64,000 nt of DNA from Aurantiacibacter spongiae (GTDB lineage: Bacteria; Pseudomonadota; Alphaproteobacteria; Sphingomonadales; Sphingomonadaceae), in assembly GCF_003815535.1 (NCBI RefSeq), contig NZ_RPFZ01000001.1, positions 2,666,001-2,730,000 on the forward strand. Direction: 5' to 3'. Below the pieces are notes generated by a model that was not told where the DNA came from, ran no database searches, and worked only from the letters and a program-made list of their open reading frames with translations. Each line of letters starts with the position of its first letter. The stretch's first letter is position 1. This document shows, one piece after another, positions 38,243 through 48,864 of the stretch. The position numbers and the translations under genes were made by a program.

Positions 38243-39181
38243 TCAGGACAAAAATTTTCTTCGCGCACGAAGCGGGGAACCGACGATGGGAAAGAACTGG
38301 GCTTCCCGTGTCCTAGCGGGAGGCGTGTAGGAAAGCCCGAACCTGCCGGTCCGGCGCGGCACCATCGTCACCAGCCAGATTTCCGGCCGGGTGCCGAAGC
38401 GTACCGGCAGCAGGCTCGTTCCCAGACCCGCGCCGGTAACGATGGTGCGTCCGCTTTCGCGCGTCACGCCGCAGGCGAAGCGGGCGCCATATTGCGACAT
38501 GGTGGCGAGCGCGCCGACCAGCGGCAGGCGTATCTGTCCGCAATGGGTATGGCCGGCCAGCACCAACGGTACGGTGCCCGGCACCTGCGGAAAGATGTCG
38601 GGGCTGTGCGTCAGGATCAGCCGCCCGCCGCGCAGGGGCGCCATCCGTTGCAGCACCAGCGGCAGGTCGTCGCGCCGTGTAAAGGCATCGTCCACGCCGC
38701 CCAGCGCGAGCGGGCCGATCTGCGTCGCCTCGTTCTGCAAGGTGCGGATACCGGCTTGGTGAAGCTCGCGTTCGAGGGCCGGCCAGTCGAACCAGTGATC
38801 GTGATTGCACGGCACCGCGACCGTTCCCAGCGGCGCGTCGAGCGCGGCCAGTGGGACAACGATCTCGGACGCGGTGAAGCCATGCGTCGCCACCCGTTTC
38901 TCGCTGACGAGGTCGCCGGCGATCAGGACGATATCGGGACCGAGCGCGTTCACCTGCGCGACGATCCGCTCCAGCCGGGAGGGCGGCATGTCGGGGCCGG
39001 CCACGTGGATATCGGCGAGGACGGCCGCGGTGACGGGGCGCGGCAGGCCCGGCACGGCGATGGTGAGGCGGCGGACCCGCGGCTCGGCCAGGGTATCGTG
39101 CCAGGCCTTCGTCGCCAGCATCGCCAGGGCGACGAACAGGAACGCGGCGATCCAGCGCCACCGGCGAAGAAGGGCGGTCAT
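38243..39181 (-). CDS. Membrane-anchored metallophosphoesterase (YkuE-like)
   Basis: A calcineurin-like phosphoesterase anchored by one N-terminal membrane segment (about 8-30). The metal ligands are all seen: [22 protein letters not shown] (normally GNHDHW; the Cys is a mild change), THSPDIF and AGHTHCGQI. Length from the ATG at 39181 is 312 residues. Relatives act on phospholipid or nucleotide-sugar substrates at the membrane; the substrate here is not known. It is convergent with tsf and divergent from pyrH. Confidence 0.88.
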   Translation of the reverse strand: MTALLRRWRWIAAFLFVALAMLATKAWHDTLAEPRVRRLTIAVPGLPRPVTAAVLADIHVAGPDMPPSRLERIVAQVNALGPDIVLIAGDLVSEKRVATHGFTASEIVVPLAALDAPLGTVAVPCNHDHWFDWPALERELHQAGIRTLQNEATQIGPLALGGVDDAFTRRDDLPLVLQRMAPLRGGRLILTHSPDIFPQVPGTVPLVLAGHTHCGQIRLPLVGALATMSQYGARFACGVTRESGRTIVTGAGLGTSLLPVRFGTRPEIWLVTMVPRRTGRFGLSYTPPARTREAQFFPIVGSPLRARRKFLS

Positions 39182-39311
39182 GCCGCGTGCTGGCCCGGTT
39201 GATCGATCCGCGCAAGCCCGGGTCGCGCAATTAGCGCCCACCGCCACTTGGCAGTGCGCGATGCGCCCTATAGAGAGCGCGCAAAGCCAATCGAGAGGTC
39301 ACCGCCCGCAC

Positions 39312-40031
39312 ATGCTGTTGCCCGCCGCCAAGCGTATCCTGCTGAAATTGTCGGGCGAAGTGCTGATGGGGGAAGCGGGCTTCGGCATCGATCCGGCCTA
39401 TGTCATGCGGCTGGCCGAAGAGGTGAAGGCGGCGCGCGAGACGGGGCTGGAAATCTGCCTCGTCATCGGCGGCGGCAACATCTTTCGCGGAATGGCGGGC
39501 GCCGCGCAGGGCATGGACCGGGCGCAGGCCGACTACATGGGAATGCTGGCGACGGTCATGAACGCCCTCGCGATGCAGAGCGCGCTCGAACAGATCGGCG
39601 TCGACACCCGCGTGCAGAGCGCCATCCAGATGGATCAGGTATGCGAACCGGTGATCCGCCGGCGGGCGGAGCGGCACCTGCAGAAGGGGCGCATCGTGAT
39701 CTTCGCCGCCGGCGTGGGCGCGCCCTATTTCACGACCGATAGCGGTGCGGCCCTGCGCGCGGCGGAAATGCGTTGCGACGCGCTGCTGAAGGGCACCAGC
39801 GTCGACGGGGTCTATGATTCCGATCCCAAGCGCAACGCGAGCGCAACCCGTTACGATACCGTGAGTTACGACCAGGTGCTCGCGGACAATCTCAAGGTCA
39901 TGGACGCTTCCGCCGTGGCGCTGTGCCGCGACAACGACATCCCGCTCGTGGTGTTCTCCATTCGCGAGAAGGGCAACGTCGCGCGCGTGCTGGCGGGCGA
40001 GGGCGTGCAGACGATAGTGAAGAAGGACTGA
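39312..40031 (+). CDS. pyrH: UMP kinase
   Basis: Phosphorylates UMP to UDP; hexameric amino acid kinase fold. [51 protein letters not shown] and [11 protein letters not shown] are the UMP kinase signature segments. The start is the ATG at 39312 (MLLPAAKR), giving 239 residues; the upstream open frame overlaps the divergent phosphoesterase gene. frr follows after 4 bases. Confidence 0.97.
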   Translation: MLLPAAKRILLKLSGEVLMGEAGFGIDPAYVMRLAEEVKAARETGLEICLVIGGGNIFRGMAGAAQGMDRAQADYMGMLATVMNALAMQSALEQIGVDTRVQSAIQMDQVCEPVIRRRAERHLQKGRIVIFAAGVGAPYFTTDSGAALRAAEMRCDALLKGTSVDGVYDSDPKRNASATRYDTVSYDQVLADNLKVMDASAVALCRDNDIPLVVFSIREKGNVARVLAGEGVQTIVKKD

Positions 40032-40035
40032 AACG

Positions 40036-40593
40036 ATGGCGAAATACGACAAGGCCGACGTGGAGCGGCGCATGGACGGTGCGGTGGAGAGCCTGAAGGG
40101 CGACCTGTCGGGTCTGCGCACCGGCCGCGCCAACACCGCGCTGCTCGATCCCGTCGTGGTCGAGGTGTACGGCGCCATGATGCCGCTGAACCAGGTCGCC
40201 ACCGTCTCCGCGCCCGAGGCCCGGATGCTGAGCGTGCAGGTGTGGGACAAGGCCAATGTCAACGCCGTGGAGAAGGGCATATCCAAGGCCAATCTGGGCC
40301 TCAACCCGATGAGCGACGGGCAGACCATCCGCCTGCCCATGCCCGACCTGAACGAGGAGCGGCGCAAGGAACTCGCCAAGCTCGCCGGCACCTATGGCGA
40401 GAACGCGAAGATCGCCATCCGCAATGTGCGGCGCGACGCGAACGAGGCCCTGAAGGAAGACGAGAAGAAGAAGGAAATCTCCGAGGACGAACGCAAGCGA
40501 CTGGAGGACGAGGTCCAGAAGATGACCGATGCCCACGTCGCCGAGACGGACACGGCGGTGGAGAAGAAGATCCAGGAAATCCTCACCCAGTGA
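40036..40593 (+). CDS. frr: Ribosome recycling factor
   Basis: Releases ribosomes from messenger RNA after termination, with EF-G. The 185-residue protein shows the full RRF pattern: LSGLRTGRANTALLDPVVVE (RTGRA is invariant), PMSDGQTIRLPMPDLNEERR, RNVRRDANEALK and the final helix KKIQEILTQ. It lies 4 bases after pyrH, before uppS, in the order common to bacteria. Confidence 0.97.
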   Translation: MAKYDKADVERRMDGAVESLKGDLSGLRTGRANTALLDPVVVEVYGAMMPLNQVATVSAPEARMLSVQVWDKANVNAVEKGISKANLGLNPMSDGQTIRLPMPDLNEERRKELAKLAGTYGENAKIAIRNVRRDANEALKEDEKKKEISEDERKRLEDEVQKMTDAHVAETDTAVEKKIQEILTQ

Positions 40594-40686
40594 CGCCGCG
40601 TAGCCCTCGATCCGCTCTTGCAGGGCGCAGTCGAGACATCGCTGTCCCGCGCTCGTGCGGCGTGGGGGGCACACGGGTATCGCGCG

Positions 40687-41367
40687 ATGGCTGAGGACGG
40701 TTTCCCCCGCCACGTCGCCATCATAATGGACGGCAACGGTCGCTGGGCCAAGAAACGGCACCTGCCCCGCGCGCTCGGCCACAGGCAGGGCGGGGAGGCC
40801 GTGCGCCGCACGGTGAAGGCGGCGGAAACGCTCGAGCTGGAATGTCTGACGCTCTACGCCTTCAGTTCGGAAAACTGGAAGCGGGAAAAGGACGAAATCG
40901 CCGATCTGATGAACCTCATGCGGCGGTTCATCGAGACGAACCTCGACGAACTGATCGAGGCGCGCGTCAGGCTGGCGATCATCGGCGACTACCGCGCCTT
41001 CGCCCCGGATATCGTCGCCATGCTGGAGGATGCGCTGGAGCGCACCAGCGGCGGGAACCGGATACTCGCGGTCGCGCTCAATTACGGATCGCAGCAGGAA
41101 ATCGCCCGCGCGGCGCGGGCTGCGGCGGCGGCGGGCGAGATCACGCCGCAGGCCATAGAGCGCCACCTCGACACCGCCGCCCTGCCGCCGCTCGACCTCG
41201 TCATCCGCACCAGCGGAGAGGTGCGGCTGTCGAATTTCCTGCTGTGGCAGGCGGCCTATGCCGAGATGATCTTCACCGATGTCCTGTGGCCCGACTTCGA
41301 CGAGGGCCATCTGCGCGCGGCGTGCGAGGAGTTCGCGCGGCGGGAAAGGCGTTACGGTGGACGCTGA
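40687..41367 (+). CDS. uppS: Undecaprenyl diphosphate synthase
   Basis: Cis-prenyltransferase that makes the C55 lipid carrier for peptidoglycan. [20 protein letters not shown] holds the catalytic Asp and the diphosphate-binding residues; [14 protein letters not shown] and [19 protein letters not shown] are also typical (RTSGE with RLSNF). The ATG at 40687 gives 226 residues; a TTG at 40618 in the same frame is possible, as neither has a strong ribosome site. Its end overlaps the cdsA start by 11 bases. Confidence 0.94.
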   Translation: MAEDGFPRHVAIIMDGNGRWAKKRHLPRALGHRQGGEAVRRTVKAAETLELECLTLYAFSSENWKREKDEIADLMNLMRRFIETNLDELIEARVRLAIIGDYRAFAPDIVAMLEDALERTSGGNRILAVALNYGSQQEIARAARAAAAAGEITPQAIERHLDTAALPPLDLVIRTSGEVRLSNFLLWQAAYAEMIFTDVLWPDFDEGHLRAACEEFARRERRYGGR

Positions 41368-42142
41368 GCAATCGGGCAAGCCCCGCAAGCGCGACCGGCT
41401 CAAGGCGCGGGCGAAACGCTACGCCACCGTTCCCATCTCGATCCGCACGAGCGACCTGCCCAAGCGCGCGGCGAGCGCGGCGGTCATGCTGGCGGTGAGC
41501 GGGGCGGCGCTGTGGATCGGCGGCTGGATCTGGAGCGGTTTCGCGCTGCTGCTGGGACTGTGGGCGTTGTACGAATGGACCGCGATCATGTGGCGCATGA
41601 CCGACCGGCCCCTCGCCAGGCTGATCGGCGTCATGCTCGGTCTCGCCTATATCGGCTATGCCGCGTTCGTGATCGGCGCGCTCGGCAACGACGCGGTCGC
41701 GGGCGCGGCCGGCGGCAAGCGGCTGGGCGGCCCGCTGGTGGCCATGATCGCCAGCGTGATCGCCACCGATACCGGTGCCTATTTCGCCGGGCGCACGATC
41801 GGCGGCCCGAAGATCGCGCCCGCCATAAGCCCGTCCAAGACCTGGGCCGGGCTGGGCGGCGGCATGGTCAGCGCGGGGCTGGTGCTGGCGCTGTTCGCCG
41901 GGTTCGACCGGCTCGACGTGCCGGTGGCGCAGGCCGTCGTGCTCGGCGCGCTTGTCGCCATCGTGGCGCAGGCGGGCGACTTTCTCGAAAGCTGGATGAA
42001 GCGCAAGGCGCACGTGAAGGATTCGGGCTCGCTCATCCCCGGCCACGGCGGCATTCTCGACCGGGTGGATGGCCTGATCGCGGTGTCCTGCGTGCTGGGT
42101 TTCGTGTTCATGGGGGCGCTGGTACAAGCGACGGAGTTGTGA
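41357..42142 (+). CDS. cdsA: Phosphatidate cytidylyltransferase
   Basis: Makes CDP-diacylglycerol, the precursor used by PssA. About seven membrane segments, then the C-terminal signature: [13 protein letters not shown] and [20 protein letters not shown], with the aspartate and histidine pattern of CdsA. The start is a GTG at 41357 inside the end of uppS ([20 protein letters not shown]), giving 261 residues and a basic soluble N-terminus. Its stop overlaps the GTG of dxr. Confidence 0.93.
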   Translation: MDAEQSGKPRKRDRLKARAKRYATVPISIRTSDLPKRAASAAVMLAVSGAALWIGGWIWSGFALLLGLWALYEWTAIMWRMTDRPLARLIGVMLGLAYIGYAAFVIGALGNDAVAGAAGGKRLGGPLVAMIASVIATDTGAYFAGRTIGGPKIAPAISPSKTWAGLGGGMVSAGLVLALFAGFDRLDVPVAQAVVLGALVAIVAQAGDFLESWMKRKAHVKDSGSLIPGHGGILDRVDGLIAVSCVLGFVFMGALVQATEL

Positions 42143-43293
42143 CCCGCACGATTTCCATTCTCGGCGCGACCGGTTCGATCGGCGATTCCACCCTCGACCT
42201 GGTGCGCCGCCATCGGGACGACTGGCGCGTGGTCGCCCTGTCGGCCAATTGCAGCGCCGCGAAACTTGCGAAGCTGGCGCGCGAATTCGGTGCCGAGATC
42301 GCGGTGGTCGGCGATGCGGCATGCCTGCCGGACTTGCGCGAGGCGCTCGCCGGCAGCGGTATCGCGGCGGAAGGCGGCCCCGCGGCCCTGTGCGATGCGG
42401 CGGCGCGGCCCGTCGATGTCACCATGGCCGCCATCGTCGGCTGCGCCGGCCTCGCGCCGACCATGCGCGCGATAGAGCAGGGGCGCACCGTGGCGCTCGC
42501 CAACAAGGAAGCGCTGGTTTCCGCGGGCGGGGTGATGACGGCGAAGGTCGCCGAGCATGGAACGACCCTGCTGCCGGTCGATTCGGAGCACAACGCGATA
42601 TTCCAGTGCCTGTCGGGCGGCCGGACGGAGGACGTGCGGTGGATCACGCTGACCGCGAGCGGCGGCCCGTTCCGGACGAAATCGCAGTCCGAGCTCGAGG
42701 CGGCGACACCCGCACAGGCCGTCGCGCATCCCAACTGGGACATGGGCGCTAAGATCAGCGTCGATTCCGCCACGATGATGAACAAGGGGCTCGAGTTCAT
42801 CGAGGCGCATCACCTGTTCCCGGTCGGGCTGGACCGGCTGCGCATCGTCGTGCATCCGCAGAGCGTCATCCATTCGATGGTCGAGTATCGCGACGGCTCG
42901 ACACTGGCGCAGCTCGGCCCGTCCGACATGCGCGTACCCATCGCCTCGGCGCTCGCCTGGCCTGAACGCATGGATACGCCGTGCGAGCCGCTCGATCTGG
43001 CCGGGGTGGGCGAGCTGAGCTTCTTCGCCCCGAACGAGGATCGGTTTCCCGCCACCCGCATCGCGCGAGACGCGGCCCGGGCGGGCGGCGCGGCGCCCGC
43101 CGTGCTCAACGCCGCGAACGAGGTCGCGGTGGCCGCTTTCCTCGCCGGTCAGGTCAAGTTCACGCAAATTTCGGCAATATCGTCCAGAACCCTCGACAGT
43201 TACGCGCCGCCTGCGCCCCGGTCTCTCGACGACGTGCTCGCCGTCGATGCCGAGGCGCGGGCGCGCGCGGGGACGCTGCTGGAGCCGGCCTGA
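42139..43293 (+). CDS. dxr: 1-deoxy-D-xylulose 5-phosphate reductoisomerase
   Basis: Second enzyme of the MEP isoprenoid pathway, NADPH dependent. [20 protein letters not shown] is the NADPH site (residues 6-25), [13 protein letters not shown] and [12 protein letters not shown] carry metal and substrate ligands, and [17 protein letters not shown] is the flexible loop region. The start is the GTG at 42139, giving 384 residues and a GTGA overlap with cdsA. The long frame that opens at 41512 reads through cdsA out of frame and is not used. Confidence 0.95.
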   Translation: MTRTISILGATGSIGDSTLDLVRRHRDDWRVVALSANCSAAKLAKLAREFGAEIAVVGDAACLPDLREALAGSGIAAEGGPAALCDAAARPVDVTMAAIVGCAGLAPTMRAIEQGRTVALANKEALVSAGGVMTAKVAEHGTTLLPVDSEHNAIFQCLSGGRTEDVRWITLTASGGPFRTKSQSELEAATPAQAVAHPNWDMGAKISVDSATMMNKGLEFIEAHHLFPVGLDRLRIVVHPQSVIHSMVEYRDGSTLAQLGPSDMRVPIASALAWPERMDTPCEPLDLAGVGELSFFAPNEDRFPATRIARDAARAGGAAPAVLNAANEVAVAAFLAGQVKFTQISAISSRTLDSYAPPAPRSLDDVLAVDAEARARAGTLLEPA

Positions 43294-43294
43294 C

Positions 43295-44398
43295 ATGACC
43301 TTCGATTCCGTGCCCGTGTGGATGATGATCCTGGGCTTCCTGCTGATGCTGGGGCCGCTCGTCGTGCTGCACGAACTGGGGCACTATCTGGTCGGGAGAT
43401 GGTTCGGCGTGGGCGCCGATGCGTTCAGCGTCGGGTTCGGCAAGGAACTGGCGGGATTTACCGACCGTCGCGGCACGCGCTGGAAGCTCTCGGCGCTGCC
43501 GTTCGGCGGATACGTGCAGTTTCGCGGCGACATGAACCCCGCCAGCATACCCGATCCCGACGCTCCGGTTGAGGAGGATCATTTCCAGGCCAGGCCGCTG
43601 TGGCAGCGCGCGCTGATCGTGGCGGCGGGCCCGGTCACCAACTTCCTCGTCGCCATCGCCATCCTCGCCAGCTTCAACCTCGCCTATGGCCGGGCGACCA
43701 CGCCGCCGGTGGTGGAGGTGCTGATGGAGGAGGGCGCGGCAGGCGCGGCGGGAATTGACGTTGGCGACCGCATCGTGTCGGTGAACGGACACCGGATCGA
43801 GGATTTCGGCGACGTGACGCCGCTCGTCGCCCCCTATCCGGACGAGCCGATCGCGATGACGGTGGAGCGGGGGGGGCGGCTGCTCGATTTCGACTTCACC
43901 ATACCCGGCTACGAGGAGCAGGACAGGTTCGGCAATTCCTTCCATGTCGGACGGATCGGCATCGGGTCCACCACCCGCGACATGGTGCCCGTGGGGCCGC
44001 TGGAATCGGTCGGGCTGGCCGTGCGCCAGACCGGCGACATCCTCGACATGATGGTCACCGGAATCTGGCAGATCGTCTCGGGTCGCCGCTCAGTGGAGGA
44101 GCTTGGCGGACCGATCAAGATCGCCAAGTTTTCGGGCGAGCAGCTAAGCCTGGGATGGCAGTCTTTCGTCAGCTTCGCGGCGCTGATCTCGATTAACTTG
44201 GCATTCATTAACCTGCTGCCAATTCCGGCGCTCGACGGCGGGCATCTGGCTTTCTACGCGGCCGAGGCGGTCCGTCGAAAGCCGGCCAGTCCGCGCAGTC
44301 AGGAATGGGCCTTCAGGACCGGCATGGCGTTCGTGCTGGCACTGATGCTGTTCGTGACGATCATCGATATCGCCAGCCTGCCGATCTTCGGCAGTTAG
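43295..44398 (+). CDS. rseP: Site-2 intramembrane protease RseP
   Basis: Intramembrane metalloprotease that cuts anti-sigma factors and signal peptide remnants. Zinc motif HELGH (26-30) in the first membrane segment, one PDZ domain (about 125-200), and NLLPIPALDGGHLAF, which provides the third zinc ligand in the C-terminal membrane part. At 367 residues it has one PDZ rather than the two of E. coli, usual in alphaproteobacteria. It starts two bases after the dxr stop and precedes bamA, the classical order. Confidence 0.93.
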   Translation: MTFDSVPVWMMILGFLLMLGPLVVLHELGHYLVGRWFGVGADAFSVGFGKELAGFTDRRGTRWKLSALPFGGYVQFRGDMNPASIPDPDAPVEEDHFQARPLWQRALIVAAGPVTNFLVAIAILASFNLAYGRATTPPVVEVLMEEGAAGAAGIDVGDRIVSVNGHRIEDFGDVTPLVAPYPDEPIAMTVERGGRLLDFDFTIPGYEEQDRFGNSFHVGRIGIGSTTRDMVPVGPLESVGLAVRQTGDILDMMVTGIWQIVSGRRSVEELGGPIKIAKFSGEQLSLGWQSFVSFAALISINLAFINLLPIPALDGGHLAFYAAEAVRRKPASPRSQEWAFRTGMAFVLALMLFVTIIDIASLPIFGS

Positions 44399-44571
44399 GC
44401 GGGGAAGGATAAGGCGCTTCCAGCAAAATATGGGCGGCTTGGCTTGATTGCCGACATGGCATCGGGCAGGGGCGCGCTTTGCGTCGGGAGCGTGGTGAAC
44501 GGGAGGCCGTGCGGGGGCTGGCTTGCCATTGGATTGCTCCGCTTGGGCGCGGGTTCGACAAGAGTGGACGG

Positions 44572-47331
44572 ATGATGGGTTCCAAGGCCAGGACGATGAC
44601 TTCACGCCATTACGCGGTGGCCCTGCTGGGCTGTTCGATGCTGGCAGGGCTGCCGATCGCGGCATCCGCGCAGGACACGGGCGGCGCGGCGGATCAGTCC
44701 GGCGCACAACCCGCCACCCAGCCTACGCCGACCCCCACACCCGCGCCGACGCAGGCGCCCGCCGGGGCGCAACCGCAAACGCAGCAGCCGCGGGTGCAGG
44801 GCGACGTCATCCGCACCATCGCCGTCGCCGGCGCGCAGCGGCTGGAGCCGGAAACCATCATCAGCTACATCAGCCTGCGACCCGGTCAGGTCTACACCGC
44901 CGCCGCCGCCGACCAGGCGCTGATCGACCTCGCCAATACCGAACTGTTCGCCGATTACCGGATCGAGAACAATGACGGCAACGTCGTCATCACCGTGGTC
45001 GAGAACCCGATCATCAACCGGGTGATCCTGGAGGGCAATCGCCGGATCGACAACGACAAGATCCTGCCCGAGATCAACCTCGCCCCGCGCCAGATCTTCA
45101 CCCGCAGCCGGGTGCGTGCCGATGTCGCCCGCATCATCGAGCTGTACAAGCGGCAGGGCCGCTTCGCCGCGACGGTCGAACCGCAGATGGTCCAGCTCGA
45201 CCAGAACCGCGTCGACGTGATCTTCGAGATTTCCGAGGGGCCGAAGTCCAAGGTCCGCCAGATCAACATCATCGGCAACGAGGTGTTTTCGGACGGCGAC
45301 CTGAAGGACGAGATGCTGACGCGCGAGGCCAGCCTGCTCGCCATCTTCAGCTCCAACACCAGCTACGATCCCGACCGCCTGGCCTTCGACCAGCAGAAGC
45401 TGCGCCAGTTCTACCTGACGCAGGGCTATGCCGATTTCCGCGTGGTATCCGCCGTGGCCGAGCTGACGCCCGACAAGCGCGACTTCATCATCACCTATGT
45501 CGTCGAGGAGGGTGAGCGCTACAAGTTCGGGGACGTCCAGGTCGAAAGCCAGTTGCGCGATTTCGACAGCGACGTGCTCAGCTCGCAGCTCTCGATCGAG
45601 GAAGGCGACTGGTACGATGCGGAAAAGGTGGATGACATCGTCGAGGGGCTGACCGAGACGGCCGGCACCTTCGGCTACGCCTTCGCCGACGTGCGCCCGC
45701 GCATCTCGCGCAATCCCGAAACGCTGACGATGGACGTGACCTTCACCGTCGCCGATGCGCCGCGCGTCTATATCGAGTCTATCGACATCAACGGCAACAC
45801 GCTGACGCAGGACAAGGTCATCCGCCGCGAATTCCGCCTGGCAGAAGGCGATGCGTTCAGCTCGCTGCAGGTGCGCCGTTCGACGGCACGCATCAATTCG
45901 CTGGGCTATTTCCAGGAAAACTTCGAGATCGAGCAGGTCGAGGGCAGCACGCCCGACCGCGTGATCCTGCAGGCCAACGTGCAGGAGAACCCGACCGGCG
46001 AACTGTCGCTATCGGCGGGGTTCTCCAGCCTCGAAAGCTTCATATTCAATGGCTCGATCCGGCAGAACAACTTCCGCGGGCGCGGCCAGACGATCGGGCT
46101 GGGCGTCAACTATTCGCGCTATTCCAAGTCGGCGAACATCAGCTTCACCGAACCCAAGCTGTTCGACCGCGACATCGCCGCCGGCTTCGACATCTACCGG
46201 CAGGACTACAACAACGGCTATTTCGACCGCGACAGCGCGACCTACGAGCAGACCACGACGGGCCTGGCGCTGCGCACCGGCGTGCCGCTGACCGAATATA
46301 TGAGCCTGCTCGCGCGCTATACGCTCAACTACCAGCAGGTAAGCGTGGACGAAGCGCGCTTCTTCGCCGATTTCGATGGCGACGGGGTTGCGCAGTGCGA
46401 GCCGCTGATCGCCGGGCGCTATCTGTGCGATGCGCTGGGCAACCGGTTGCAGTCGATCCTCGGCCTCAACCTTAATTACAGCACGCTCAACAGCCGGGTC
46501 CGCCCGACCAGCGGGACGCAGGCGACCATCGGCGTCGATTTCGCCGGCCTGGGGGGCGATACGAAATATCTGCGCGGGCGCGTGAACGCACAGCGTTTCT
46601 GGTCCCTCGGGGCGGGCTTCATCGGTTCGCTTTCTTTCGAGGGCGGTTACATCCACGGTCTCAACGACCGCGGCCCCAATTCCGACAGCGTGCTGCTGAC
46701 CGACCGGTTCTTCCTCGGCGAGGGGCAGATGCGCGGCTTCGACATCCGCGGCGTCGGCCCGCGCGTGGTGCGGCGCTTCTACACCACCGACGAGGACGGC
46801 AACCAGGTTCTCTTCCCGCTCGACGCGAAGGAGAACCAGGACGATGCGCTGGGCGGGCGCGCCTATTACCTCGCTCGCGGCGAGGTCGAGATTCCGCTCG
46901 GCTCGGGCGCACGCGAACTGGGCATCCGCCCCTCGGTGTTCGTCGATGTCGGCTCCGTCTTCGGCGTGACCGACCCGACGCTGGTGCAAAGCCCGCTGCC
47001 CGACGGCCTGTTCATTCCGCAGCGCGACGGCGACGGCAACGCGCTCTATTCGCAGGCTGTGCTGGGAGACGACGGCCAGGTCATCGACAATATTCTCACG
47101 ACCAACCCGATCAGCCCGACCGGCACCGAGAACACCCCCATCGGCCGGCGCCTGCCGCCGTTCACCGAGGAATTCGTCGGCGACACGCCTTCACCTCGCG
47201 TTTCGGTTGGCATCGGTATCAACTGGAATTCGCCTTTCGGACCGTTCCGAATCGACATCGCCACGGCGCTGCTGAAGGAGCGCGGCGATGAAACGAAGAC
47301 CTTCTCATTCAACGTAGGAACCCAATTCTGA
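44572..47331 (+). CDS. bamA: Outer membrane protein assembly factor BamA
   Basis: Core of the BAM complex that inserts beta-barrel proteins. Signal peptide ([16 protein letters not shown]), then a Pro/Thr/Gln-rich linker ([15 protein letters not shown]), five POTRA repeats (about 75-480) and a 16-strand barrel. The barrel holds the conserved [12 protein letters not shown] segment (the RGF motif of the lid-lock loop) and ends in NVGTQF with a C-terminal Phe. Start ATG at 44572 or 44575. Length 919 is long, because of extended surface loops. Its stop shares a base with the start of skp. Confidence 0.95.
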   Translation: MMGSKARTMTSRHYAVALLGCSMLAGLPIAASAQDTGGAADQSGAQPATQPTPTPTPAPTQAPAGAQPQTQQPRVQGDVIRTIAVAGAQRLEPETIISYISLRPGQVYTAAAADQALIDLANTELFADYRIENNDGNVVITVVENPIINRVILEGNRRIDNDKILPEINLAPRQIFTRSRVRADVARIIELYKRQGRFAATVEPQMVQLDQNRVDVIFEISEGPKSKVRQINIIGNEVFSDGDLKDEMLTREASLLAIFSSNTSYDPDRLAFDQQKLRQFYLTQGYADFRVVSAVAELTPDKRDFIITYVVEEGERYKFGDVQVESQLRDFDSDVLSSQLSIEEGDWYDAEKVDDIVEGLTETAGTFGYAFADVRPRISRNPETLTMDVTFTVADAPRVYIESIDINGNTLTQDKVIRREFRLAEGDAFSSLQVRRSTARINSLGYFQENFEIEQVEGSTPDRVILQANVQENPTGELSLSAGFSSLESFIFNGSIRQNNFRGRGQTIGLGVNYSRYSKSANISFTEPKLFDRDIAAGFDIYRQDYNNGYFDRDSATYEQTTTGLALRTGVPLTEYMSLLARYTLNYQQVSVDEARFFADFDGDGVAQCEPLIAGRYLCDALGNRLQSILGLNLNYSTLNSRVRPTSGTQATIGVDFAGLGGDTKYLRGRVNAQRFWSLGAGFIGSLSFEGGYIHGLNDRGPNSDSVLLTDRFFLGEGQMRGFDIRGVGPRVVRRFYTTDEDGNQVLFPLDAKENQDDALGGRAYYLARGEVEIPLGSGARELGIRPSVFVDVGSVFGVTDPTLVQSPLPDGLFIPQRDGDGNALYSQAVLGDDGQVIDNILTTNPISPTGTENTPIGRRLPPFTEEFVGDTPSPRVSVGIGINWNSPFGPFRIDIATALLKERGDETKTFSFNVGTQF

Positions 47332-48005
47332 TGAAAAGCCTTACCAAGATCGCGCTTGCCGCCGGTCTCGCCACCACGGCCACTGCCGCTCCCGCCTCGG
47401 CCCAGGTCAACGGCATCGGCACCTCCGACCTGCCCATCGCGGTGGTCGGGTCGCAGGCGTTCCAGACCGGCTATCAGCAGATCGCGACGCAGTATCAGGC
47501 GCAGCGCACGACGGTGGAACAGCGCCAGCAGCAGCGCACCCAGCTGGTCCAGCAGCTCGACACCAACGGCGACGGGCAGCTGAGCGAGGACGAGGCCAAT
47601 GCCGCGCCGCAGGCGACGGTGCAGCAGGTCCAGGCGATCGACCAGGAAATCCAGCAGATCCAGCGTCCGATCAACCTGGCGCGCATCTACGTGGTGCAGC
47701 AGGTCGCGCAGCAATACGCGCCCGCGCTGCAACAGGTCGTATCGGCGCAGAACGTGCAGATTGTACTGACCCCCGATGCGATCGTCTATGCTCCCGAAGC
47801 CGCCAACCTCACGCCCGCCGTCGTGCAGGCGCTCAACACCCGCGTGCCGTCGGTGCAGATCACGCCGCCCGCCGGTTACCAGCCGAGCGAGGCCGCCGTG
47901 GGCCTGTTCCAGCAGGTGCAGCAGGTGTTGCTGATGGCGCAGATGCAGCAGGCGCAGCAGCAGGCGCAGACGCAGACGCAGCAGCCCGCCACCTCGGGCC
48001 GCTAA
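47331..48005 (+). CDS. skp: OmpH/Skp family periplasmic chaperone with EF-hand loop
   Basis: Chaperone that carries unfolded outer membrane proteins to BamA, encoded directly upstream. Signal peptide [20 protein letters not shown], cleaved near ASAQ, and a Gln-rich helical region (about 45-150) like the Skp tentacles. The unusual feature is a perfect EF-hand calcium loop [12 protein letters not shown] at about 82-93, placed in the helical arm. The tail (after about 195) is Gln/Ala/Met rich. Overlap TGATG with bamA shows tight coupling. The Skp call rests on position, signal and composition, since the family is weakly conserved. Confidence 0.8.
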   Translation: MKSLTKIALAAGLATTATAAPASAQVNGIGTSDLPIAVVGSQAFQTGYQQIATQYQAQRTTVEQRQQQRTQLVQQLDTNGDGQLSEDEANAAPQATVQQVQAIDQEIQQIQRPINLARIYVVQQVAQQYAPALQQVVSAQNVQIVLTPDAIVYAPEAANLTPAVVQALNTRVPSVQITPPAGYQPSEAAVGLFQQVQQVLLMAQMQQAQQQAQTQTQQPATSGR

Positions 48006-48025
48006 GACAGGCGAGGGGCAGGGCC

Positions 48026-48469
48026 ATGAGCGAACCGTACGATATCGCGCGCGTTCTCGAGGCGCTGCCCCATCGCTATCCGCTCTTGCTGGTCGATCGG
48101 GTCGCCGAGCTGGAAAAGGGTAAGCGGATCAGGGCCATCAAGGCCGTGACGATGAACGAACAGTTCTTCCAGGGCCATTTCCCGGGTCGTCCGATCATGC
48201 CCGGCGTCTTGCAGATAGAGGCTCTGGCGCAGGCGTCGGGTATCCTCGGCATCGAGACGCTCGATCTGGCGGGGACGGGCAAGCTCGTCTATTTCATGGC
48301 CATAGAGAGCGCCAAGTTCCGCGCTCCGGTGGAGCCGGGCTGCCTGCTCGAACTGGAAAGCGAATTCGTCCAGCAGCGCTCCAAGATCTGCAAGTTCGCC
48401 TGCAAGGCGAGCGTCGAGGGGAAGGTGACGTGCGAGGTCGGCATTACCGCGATGATCGCGGATAGCTAG
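48026..48469 (+). CDS. fabZ: (3R)-hydroxymyristoyl-ACP dehydratase FabZ
   Basis: Dehydrates 3-hydroxyacyl-ACP in fatty acid elongation; hot-dog fold. The catalytic His lies in [20 protein letters not shown], with the partner Glu in the same helix; [13 protein letters not shown] is the family N-terminus. 147 residues is normal. In most Gram-negatives this gene sits between lpxD and lpxA, neither of which is present here. Confidence 0.96.
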   Translation: MSEPYDIARVLEALPHRYPLLLVDRVAELEKGKRIRAIKAVTMNEQFFQGHFPGRPIMPGVLQIEALAQASGILGIETLDLAGTGKLVYFMAIESAKFRAPVEPGCLLELESEFVQQRSKICKFACKASVEGKVTCEVGITAMIADS

Positions 48470-48565
48470 GCGACCTTGCCAAACCCGCGCATTGCCCCTA
48501 AGGCGCTGCGCTTTCCCACCACAGCTGGACCGGTCGGAACCGATCCGGGGCTACGGAGACTTGCC

Positions 48566-48799
48566 ATGAAGGCCGAAACGCATCCCGATTATCACACCAT
48601 CACCGTCAAGATGACCGATGGCACCGAATTCCAGACGCGCTCCACCTGGGGCAGCGAGGGCGACACGCTGACGCTCGACATCGACCCCACCAGCCACCCG
48701 GCATGGACCGGCGGGCAGCGCCAGGTCGACCAGGGCGGCCGCGTCGCGCAGTTCAACAAGCGGTTCGGCGGTATCAAGCTGGGCGGCAAGAAGGGCTGA
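48566..48799 (+). CDS. rpmE: 50S ribosomal protein L31
   Basis: Large-subunit ribosomal protein. [20 protein letters not shown] and the C-terminal [20 protein letters not shown] then NKRF are the L31 signature. It has no cysteines, so it is the zinc-free type. The ATG at 48566 (77 residues) is preferred to an open frame from 48476. A terminator follows 24 bases after the stop. Confidence 0.95.
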   Translation: MKAETHPDYHTITVKMTDGTEFQTRSTWGSEGDTLTLDIDPTSHPAWTGGQRQVDQGGRVAQFNKRFGGIKLGGKKG

Positions 48800-48823
48800 G
48801 CCTTCCCGCTGGCGAAAGACACG

Positions 48824-48854
48824 AAGGGGCGGTCCTTGCGGGGGCCGCCCTTTT
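48824..48854. terminator. Intrinsic terminator after rpmE
   Basis: GGGCGGTCC pairs with GGGCCGCCC (one G-U pair) around a short loop, followed by TTTTC on the plus strand; an AAGG run on the other side lets it also serve the convergent oxygenase gene. Confidence 0.8.
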
Positions 48855-48864
48855 CGTTTGCGGC

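Noticed and set aside
41512-43293. 593-codon frame ending in Dxr
   Set aside because: The N-terminal part is cdsA read out of frame; Dxr starts at GTG 42139.
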